A stretch of DNA of 12,071 nt from JBHIET01 sp046760785 (lineage in GTDB: Bacteria; Chloroflexota; Anaerolineae; B4-G1). This document shows positions 7,097-12,071 of the stretch, piece after piece. The stretch lies in the NCBI GenBank assembly GCA_046760785.1, contig JBHIET010000092.1:1-12071 (forward strand), read 5' to 3'. Both the position numbers and the translations under genes were made by a program. The notes below the pieces were generated by a model. It made no database searches. It had not been told where the DNA came from and saw nothing but the letters and a program-made list of their open reading frames with translations. Numbering within the stretch: position 1 is the first letter of the stretch; every line of letters begins with the position of its first letter.

Positions 7097-8998
7097 ATGA
7101 AGCGTGAAGTGCTACTAGGAAACGGAGCCGTCGCCCGGGGGATCGTTGAGAGTGGCTGTCGCCTCTTTAGCGCCTACCCGGGTACCCCCAGTTCTGAGAT
7201 TCTGTCGGAGGTAGCCCGCTTCAAGGCGGCCGAGGGGGCCGACCTGTGGGTGGAATGGGCAACCAACGAAAAGGCGGCGCTGGAGATGGCGTTGGCGGCC
7301 AGTTACACCGGCGTGCGGGCGGCCGCGGCCATGAAGCAGGTGGGGCTCAACGTCGCCTCCGACCCACTGATAAGCACGGCCTACACCGGCGTCGCTGGGG
7401 GTCTGGTGGTCGTCGTGGCCGACGATCCCGGCCCCCACTCCTCGCAGACTGAGCAAGATACGCGCCTCTTTGCCCTGGTGGCCAAACTGCCGGTCCTCGA
7501 TCCCTCTACCCCGCGCGAAGCTAAGGCGATGGTCGAAGAGGCGTTCCGCCTGTCGGAGGCACACCGGCTGCCGGTGATCGTGCGCATGACCACCCGCGTC
7601 TGCCACGCCAGCCAGAGCATCCCCCTGAGCGAGATCCCGGCCTTTAATAGGCAGGCACGCTTTCACAAGGACCCCCAACGGTGGGCAGCGACTCCTCGCT
7701 TCCGCTACGTTCTGCATCAGGAGCTGAACGAGAAGCTGACAGCGGTGCGCGAATCCTTCGAGCGCTCACCACTGAATTTTGTGATCGGTGCTCCCCACCC
7801 CACCCCACCCCGCAAGCGGGGGGAGAAAAGAGGGCGGTTGGGCATCATCGCTGGCGGCGTCTGTTACACCGCCGTGCGTGAGTTGCTGGCCGAGACGGGG
7901 CTAGATGAACAAATCTCACTTCTCAAGATTGGCACGCCTCACCCCTTACCGCTGAGACTGGCAGGAGACTTCGTTGATAAGCACGAGTGGACGCTGGTGC
8001 TGGAGGAGCCCGATGCCGCCATCGAGCTACAATTGCCTGACCCTTCGACATGCTCAGGGCATCGCCAGGGCCGGGTGATGGGTCGGCTGGACGACACGGT
8101 CCCCTCGGCTGGCGAATTGACGCCCGAGATTGTCTACCGGGTGCTGACCAACGTGCTAGGCCAGTTGGAGATCGCCGATCTGCCACCCCTGACCGACCCC
8201 CGGCTGGACGAATTGGTGGATGGGTTGGACCTGCCCATCCGCAAACCCCGTCTCTGCCCCGGCTGCCCCCATCGCTCCAGCTTCTTCGCCCTCAGACAGG
8301 TTTTTGGCCCGCGCGCCATCTACCCCAGCGACATCGGCTGCTACACGTTGGGGCTCAACCAACGAGCGGTAGACACGTGCCTGGATATGGGCGCGGCGGT
8401 CAACATGTCCAGCGGCTTTTACCACGCCTTACAGCAGACCGGAGAGCCGCCGACCATCGCGGCCACTATCGGCGACTCGACTTTTATCCACGCCGGGCTG
8501 CCGGCATTAGTCAACGCCGTCTACACCCGGGCCCGCTTCGTGCTGGTTATCCTGGACAACGAGACGACCGCCATGACTGGCTTCCAGCCGACGGCAGCCA
8601 CCGGCTATTTGAGCGACGGCAGCCAGGGGGAGCGTGTGCCGTTGCCGGAACTGGTGCGGGGTTGTGGCGTGCGCTTTGTGCGCGTCGTTGATCCCTACGA
8701 CCAGGAGGCCACCCGGGCGGCGCTCGAGGCAGCGCGAGACTTCGCCGCGACCGAGGAGGGCGGTGTGGCGGTCGTCATCGCCAAACGCACCTGCGCCTTG
8801 CGAGATCCAGAGCCGGTGAGAGTGGGGCGCCCCACCATCGCCGACGAGTGCGACGGCTGCCGCTACTGCCTGATCAACTTTGAATGTCCCGCCATGCTAT
8901 GTGATGAAGCCAACGAGCGCGTGGTCATTGATGAGCGGCTGTGCGTCGAGTGTGGCCAATGTGTGTATGCCTGTCATAAAGGGTTCATCACTGTATAG
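7097..8998 (+). CDS. iorA: Indolepyruvate ferredoxin oxidoreductase, alpha subunit (iorA)
   Basis: With IorB it decarboxylates indolepyruvate and other aryl-2-oxoacids to acyl-CoA and CO2, reducing ferredoxin in the cytoplasm. The 633-residue protein shows the N-terminal pyrimidine-binding domain (SAYPGTPSSEI, about 24-34; EWATNEKAAL), then the thiamine-diphosphate domain with G459-D460-S461 ... D487-N488 and the CPGCPHRSSF region upstream. The C-terminal ferredoxin-like domain has C585, C588, C591, C597-P and C616, C619, C622, C626; the last cysteine is followed by His where Pro is usual. Two short stretches, residues about 231-246 (APHPTPPRKRGEKRG) and 315-324 (DPSTCSGHRQ), look like in-frame repeat insertions at surface or linker positions. 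The ATG at 7097 has AAGGA 9 nt upstream. It ends in TAG and is followed 75 nt later by iorB. Confidence 0.92.
   Translation: MKREVLLGNGAVARGIVESGCRLFSAYPGTPSSEILSEVARFKAAEGADLWVEWATNEKAALEMALAASYTGVRAAAAMKQVGLNVASDPLISTAYTGVAGGLVVVVADDPGPHSSQTEQDTRLFALVAKLPVLDPSTPREAKAMVEEAFRLSEAHRLPVIVRMTTRVCHASQSIPLSEIPAFNRQARFHKDPQRWAATPRFRYVLHQELNEKLTAVRESFERSPLNFVIGAPHPTPPRKRGEKRGRLGIIAGGVCYTAVRELLAETGLDEQISLLKIGTPHPLPLRLAGDFVDKHEWTLVLEEPDAAIELQLPDPSTCSGHRQGRVMGRLDDTVPSAGELTPEIVYRVLTNVLGQLEIADLPPLTDPRLDELVDGLDLPIRKPRLCPGCPHRSSFFALRQVFGPRAIYPSDIGCYTLGLNQRAVDTCLDMGAAVNMSSGFYHALQQTGEPPTIAATIGDSTFIHAGLPALVNAVYTRARFVLVILDNETTAMTGFQPTAATGYLSDGSQGERVPLPELVRGCGVRFVRVVDPYDQEATRAALEAARDFAATEEGGVAVVIAKRTCALRDPEPVRVGRPTIADECDGCRYCLINFECPAMLCDEANERVVIDERLCVECGQCVYACHKGFITV
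7791..7834. repeat. Palindromic repeat inserted in frame within iorA
   Basis: A C-rich run (CTCCCCACCCCACCCC), then CCCCGC AA GCGGGG (7808-7821), then a G- and A-rich run, resembles the short CCCCACCC...GCAAGCGGG...GAG elements seen between genes in many environmental genomes. It encodes PHPTPPRKRGEKRG inside iorA, between segments that are otherwise typical of the family (SPLNFV and LGIIAGGVCY). Origin by insertion is inference. Confidence 0.5.
8041..8061. repeat. CCTTCGACA...CTCAGGGC repeat fragment within iorA
   Basis: CCCTTCGACATGCTCAGGG is very close to a widespread short dispersed repeat (CCTTCGACAAGCTCAGG). It adds about ten residues, PSTCSGHRQ, between IELQL and GRVMGRLDDT, which I would expect to be nearly adjacent in other IorA proteins. 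The frame is kept. Confidence 0.5.
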
Positions 8999-9012
8999 TT
9001 GGGCTACTGAAT

Positions 9013-9052
9013 CGTGTTGCATATTCCGTATTTCGTAAGAATACGCAACACG
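9013..9052. repeat. Palindromic intergenic repeat between iorA and iorB
   Basis: CGTGTTGC (9013-9020) pairs with GCAACACG (9045-9052); after one mismatch TATTC (9022-9026) pairs with GAATA (9039-9043). The flanking bases continue in the same style (CGCAATGCGGGATACG to 9066). Such ATTCCGTATT/ACGCAACACGCAAT strings are familiar as dispersed elements in Chloroflexota genomes. It lacks a T tract and is not a classical terminator, but it could affect message stability between the two subunit genes. Confidence 0.5.
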
Positions 9053-9073
9053 CAATGCGGGATACGAGGGAAC

Positions 9074-9664
9074 ATGGGAGATTTTGAAAAAAACGACACC
9101 TATTCGGTAGACTTGAAGCTGGTCCTGGCAGGGGTAGGGGGACAGGGAGTGCTATTTGCCACCAGGCTGCTGTCGGAGACGGCGCAGGCACTGGGGATGG
9201 ACTTTATCAGTTCAGAGATACACGGCATGAGCCAGCGGGGCGGCTCGGTCGTCTCCCACCTCAAGATCGGCCCCTACGAAAGCCCGCTGGTGTGCCGTGG
9301 CAGCGCCGACGCGCTGCTGGCCTTCACCCTGGACGAGGGCTATCGGAATCTGAGTTTCCTGCGCCCCGGCGGCGACTGGGTGGTCACCTGCCCCGAGCTG
9401 GAGGCACTGGACGGCAGGATACGGGCGTACCTGGCCGAGCGAGGTGTGAGGCTCCACTCCCTTGACGCCGATGGCCTGGCGCAGGAGTCGCCCCGAGTGG
9501 CCAACGTAGCCCTGGTCGGCTTTGCGACCGGCCGTGGGGTGCTCCCCCTGCCCGCCACGTCGCTGAAGGTCACTCTCGAAACTATCAGCCCGGAACGGTT
9601 TCGTGCGCTCAACCTGGAAGCGTTCCAACGCGGGATAGAGGCAGGAGGAGCGAGGAAACAATGA
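9074..9664 (+). CDS. iorB: Indolepyruvate ferredoxin oxidoreductase, beta subunit (iorB)
   Basis: The gamma-domain partner of IorA, 196 residues, which is normal for the family. Signature segments are LVLAGVGGQGVLFATRLL near the N-terminus and the conserved EIHGMSQRGGSVVSHLKIG, which line the catalytic and CoA-handling part of 2-oxoacid oxidoreductases. The start at 9074 (MGDFEKNDTY) is preferred, with GAGGG just upstream; an earlier in-frame start at 9014 would place the palindromic repeat in the coding region. Its stop lies 15 nt before the next gene, so translation of the two is probably linked. Confidence 0.9.
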   Translation: MGDFEKNDTYSVDLKLVLAGVGGQGVLFATRLLSETAQALGMDFISSEIHGMSQRGGSVVSHLKIGPYESPLVCRGSADALLAFTLDEGYRNLSFLRPGGDWVVTCPELEALDGRIRAYLAERGVRLHSLDADGLAQESPRVANVALVGFATGRGVLPLPATSLKVTLETISPERFRALNLEAFQRGIEAGGARKQ

Positions 9665-9679
9665 CCTGGAAGGAGAGCC

Positions 9680-10288
9680 ATGGACAATCAGCAGACAAAC
9701 GATCAACAGCGCCAGTCGGTGGAATTCCTACGCACTGAATATCAATATCTCGGAGAGTGCTTCTGGCGGAATGAGGAGACCGGCGAGAGGCGGGTAAACT
9801 TCTTGATCACATTGGTGACAGCCGTGACAGCAGGCTTGGTCACTCTGGCTACCAGCAAGGAGGGTGATTTCTTGCAGGAAGGCGATGTCTACCTGATAAC
9901 TGTCTGTGCGCTCCTGGCACTGCTGTTGATTGGCCTCGTTACGCTGTTGCGGATGATCCGCCGCAATAAGACTACCGATAGGTACAAACGAGCGATGAAC
10001 ATGATACGAGGTCACTTTCGAGATGGCGGGCTTCAGGACTACTATCCCTTCGGTAGAGATGAAGAGGGCAAAGACAAAGTTGGAACTCGCCAACAAGGAA
10101 CGGGAGGTCTCGTGGATTTGGTCTCACTCATCAATAGCCTCATTGCGGCGGCGCTTTGTGCTCTGCTAAGCCGTTCCTACTCACAGTTGATCATGGTTAC
10201 CGCCCTTTCCGGTTTCGCCGGTTTCGCGGTGGCTAGCATCATTCAGTTCAGGTATGTAAAGCGTCGTTATGAGGCTAAGGACGAATGA
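9680..10288 (+). CDS. Four-span membrane protein of unknown function, SLATT-like layout
   Basis: A 202-residue protein that I do not recognise with certainty. It has a polar N-terminus (1-38) with FLRTEYQYLGECFWRNEE, predicted spans at about 40-57, 70-93, 143-164 and 168-190, a polar cytoplasmic-looking central segment (94-142) and a basic C-terminus (RYVKRRYEAK). The arrangement of paired spans after an amphipathic helix recalls SLATT-type membrane proteins, which act as effectors in several nucleotide-signalling defence systems, but I cannot show homology. AAGGAG (9670-9675) precedes the ATG by 4 nt. Its stop overlaps the start of the CYTH gene (ATGA), so the two proteins are probably made in step and may form a complex. 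Confidence 0.75.
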   Translation: MDNQQTNDQQRQSVEFLRTEYQYLGECFWRNEETGERRVNFLITLVTAVTAGLVTLATSKEGDFLQEGDVYLITVCALLALLLIGLVTLLRMIRRNKTTDRYKRAMNMIRGHFRDGGLQDYYPFGRDEEGKDKVGTRQQGTGGLVDLVSLINSLIAAALCALLSRSYSQLIMVTALSGFAGFAVASIIQFRYVKRRYEAKDE

Positions 10289-11085
10289 CATCCAATTCTC
10301 GAGTCCCTCGTGAGAGTGAGGCAGCCCTGATCATCCGGTCAGAGAACCCACGGGCGGTTGCAAGGCAAGTCGCTGGTCTGACCTCGATTGCAGGCTACCG
10401 ATTGCTGCCTCGCGGCTCAATGGCGATTCACGACGTTTACTTCGACACGCTTAACCACGCGTTGCAGACCCAGGAGTTGGCTTTGCGGGTTAGAGAAATT
10501 GGCGCAGCGCACTGGATCACTCTAAAAGGGCAGTCTCAACCGAGCAGTTGGGGTGGCGTGAATCGGCTCGAAATCGAAGTGCCGTGGTCTCAAAATGCCC
10601 TGACCAGGGTTGTCAAAGAACTCGTGGGCAGAGGAATCAAAATGCCACAGCAGCGCCAGGATTTCGATCGTACCCAGCCCCTGGAAGTTATGACGAGTTT
10701 AGGGTTGGAAGTCATTCAGGAGCGCGAGACCCACAGACAAGCCAGGGACATTGTCTCTGCGGGCGAAGAAAGCAGATTACTCGCTGAACTGGCGATTGAT
10801 TCTGTGGTCTATCGTTTCGGCGATCAGCAGATCCACCACCACGAGGTGGAGATCGAGGTGAAGGCGGAAGGCGTCTTTGCGGCGATAGACACCGTGATTG
10901 AGACCCTGGTCACGATCTGTGGACCGGCGCTCCGCAGATGGGATCACAGCAAGCTGACTACCGGCAAAGCTATTGAAAAAATGCTGGGTGAAGGAGCCCT
11001 GCAAGGGTTGCTCGATGCCAACAGCAACCTGAAACCCGCTGCCTACGACAGAATAGACGACTATCTCAAGCACAGCGGTATCTGA
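10285..11085 (+). CDS. CYTH-domain (triphosphate tunnel) protein
   Basis: CYTH proteins form an eight-stranded tunnel that binds triphosphates with metal; members include thiamine triphosphatase, inorganic triphosphatase and class IV adenylyl cyclase. This 266-residue protein shows E10 and E12 of the first-strand ExExK motif, YFDT (52-55), LALRVR (65-70), WITLKG (77-82), RLEIEV (94-99), R147 and R151, D172, HEVEIEVK (186-193) and SK (222-223). The K expected at the end of ExExK is Ala14, so activity may differ or the motif may be read differently. A C-terminal tail (about 232-266) extends past the tunnel. It starts inside the stop of the preceding membrane gene and ends 31 nt before the FAD gene. 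Substrate cannot be told from sequence. Confidence 0.82.
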   Translation: MTSNSRVPRESEAALIIRSENPRAVARQVAGLTSIAGYRLLPRGSMAIHDVYFDTLNHALQTQELALRVREIGAAHWITLKGQSQPSSWGGVNRLEIEVPWSQNALTRVVKELVGRGIKMPQQRQDFDRTQPLEVMTSLGLEVIQERETHRQARDIVSAGEESRLLAELAIDSVVYRFGDQQIHHHEVEIEVKAEGVFAAIDTVIETLVTICGPALRRWDHSKLTTGKAIEKMLGEGALQGLLDANSNLKPAAYDRIDDYLKHSGI

Positions 11086-11116
11086 GTTCGGCCGGAGATG
11101 TTATCAGGGGGGAGAA

Positions 11117-11995
11117 ATGAAGTGGGAAGAATATCTTGTTCCGACCTCGCTTGAGGAGGCCTTAGGCCTGCTCAAGGAACGTCAGGGGCAGGCACGGGTC
11201 ATCGCTGGCGGCACCGATTTGATTATCCAACTGAAGAAGAAAGAGGCGACAGCCAGGTGCCTGGTGGACGTCACCAATCTCGATGAACTGAAAGGCATCG
11301 AACTGGAGGATGGCTCCATCAGGGTCGGGGCTTGTGTCACCCATCAGGAACTGGCCTCCTCCAGCCTGATCCAGAAGAGGGCGGCCGCATTGGCCGAGGG
11401 GGCTTCGCAGGTGGGCTCGCCTCAGATACGTCACATGGGCACCGTGGGCGGCAACATCGTCAACGCCCAGCCAGCGGCCGACACCGTCGTCCCGCTCATG
11501 GCCCTGGAAGCGGAGGCGGAGGTGGCCACTGCTATGGGCACCCGTCGTGAGCCCCTGGGGGGGCTCTGCGTGGGGCCGGGACAGTGCACAGTGGACTCCA
11601 CTGCCGAGATCCTGACCGCCGTGCGATTTCGCGCTCTGGGCCCCAACCAGGGTTCTGCTTTCGCGCGTCTGGCCAAACGTAAGGCTTTGGCGCTGCCCAT
11701 CCTGAACGCGGCCGCCGTAGTCACCCTGAACGATGGAGGAGATACCTTCCAGGAGGTGCGACTGTCTGTTGGCCCGGCGGGTCCCACGCCCGCCCGCGCC
11801 CTCCAAGCTGAGGAGGCCCTGCGGGGAGCGGCAGTTGAGGCACAAGCCATTGCGGCTGCCCTGGAACTAGCCGCTCAGGAAGCTCGGCCCAGGACCAGCC
11901 CGGTGCGCGGTTCGCGGGAGTACCGCCAGGAGATGGTCAAGGTGTTGCTCGGCAGGGCCATTGAGCGGGCGGTGCGGGCGGCGCAAGGAGATTGA
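11117..11995 (+). CDS. CoxM/XdhB-like FAD-binding subunit of a molybdenum hydroxylase
   Basis: The medium subunit of xanthine dehydrogenase or CO dehydrogenase type enzymes, which passes electrons between iron-sulphur clusters and NAD or another acceptor through FAD. The 292-residue length is typical. FAD-binding motifs are VIAGGTDLI (29-37) and GTVGGNIVNAQPAAD (107-121); FARLAKRKALALPI marks the C-terminal CoxM domain. GGGGGGAG lies just upstream of the ATG. It closes the visible operon. The usual large (molybdopterin) and small (2Fe-2S) partners are not in the window; only 76 nt follow, and they do not start a recognisable small subunit. Confidence 0.9.
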   Translation: MKWEEYLVPTSLEEALGLLKERQGQARVIAGGTDLIIQLKKKEATARCLVDVTNLDELKGIELEDGSIRVGACVTHQELASSSLIQKRAAALAEGASQVGSPQIRHMGTVGGNIVNAQPAADTVVPLMALEAEAEVATAMGTRREPLGGLCVGPGQCTVDSTAEILTAVRFRALGPNQGSAFARLAKRKALALPILNAAAVVTLNDGGDTFQEVRLSVGPAGPTPARALQAEEALRGAAVEAQAIAAALELAAQEARPRTSPVRGSREYRQEMVKVLLGRAIERAVRAAQGD

Positions 11996-12049
11996 GCGCG
12001 CATGCGTCGACTTTGGACTAGTGCATCTGGGCGTAAATGATAGTTTGGT

Positions 12050-12055
12050 TTGACA
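12050..12055 (+). promoter_or_regulatory. Possible -35 box at the window edge
   Basis: A perfect TTGACA lies 55 nt after the FAD gene. A -10 box at 17-nt spacing would fall just past the window end, so this cannot be tested here. If real, the next gene has its own promoter and the operon ends with the FAD gene. Confidence 0.2.
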
Positions 12056-12071
12056 AGGCGAACAGAATATG

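Noticed and set aside
9014..9073. Upstream start for iorB
   Set aside because: It would translate the palindromic repeat. The ATG at 9074 has a nearby purine-rich site and fits the family length.
12002..12040. Twelve-residue ORF after the FAD gene
   Set aside because: Too short and without a motif; it does not resemble the start of a 2Fe-2S CoxS subunit.

Overview
The window looks like chromosomal DNA from an uncultured member of the Chloroflexota (Anaerolineae-like). The reasons are a GC-rich genome, an eight-to-nine-span membrane protein resembling a family (DUF5656) I recall from Chloroflexota, an archaeal-type indolepyruvate ferredoxin oxidoreductase, a CoxM-type FAD subunit, and several short repeats of the kind scattered through such genomes. 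This placement is inference from protein style, not a database result.

Layout. (1) Bases 1-474: an unassigned GC-rich stretch, then a very short tmRNA-like RNA on the + strand (327-474). It keeps the alanine-type tRNA-like ends but has lost the space for a tag reading frame and pseudoknots. (2) Bases 238-3320, minus strand: a two-gene unit of a DUF5656-like membrane protein followed by an alkaline-phosphatase-superfamily phosphodiesterase. It is driven by a near-consensus promoter whose transcript would be almost leaderless. The phosphatase ORF has no stop before it runs antisense through the tmRNA. (3) Bases 3373-5343, plus strand: a dispersed repeat, a good promoter, and a 596-residue protein that seems to join two TIM-barrel domains, the second a clan GH-A glycosidase. 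(4) Bases 5364-6849, minus strand: an MFS efflux transporter broken by two in-frame TAG codons and one frameshift, although its promoter is nearly perfect. (5) Bases 6975-11995, plus strand: a tightly spaced run of iorA, iorB, a four-span membrane protein, a CYTH-domain protein and a CoxM-like FAD protein behind one promoter with a hairpin leader. iorA carries two in-frame insertions that look like dispersed intergenic repeats, and a palindromic repeat separates iorA from iorB.

Function. IorA and IorB together should oxidise aryl-2-oxoacids to acyl-CoA and CO2 while reducing ferredoxin. The FAD protein normally belongs to a molybdenum hydroxylase, but its partner subunits are not visible here. 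The membrane protein and CYTH protein overlap by ATGA and are the best candidate for an undescribed functional pair: a cytosolic triphosphate-binding tunnel coupled to a small membrane protein. The shortened tmRNA is the other standout.
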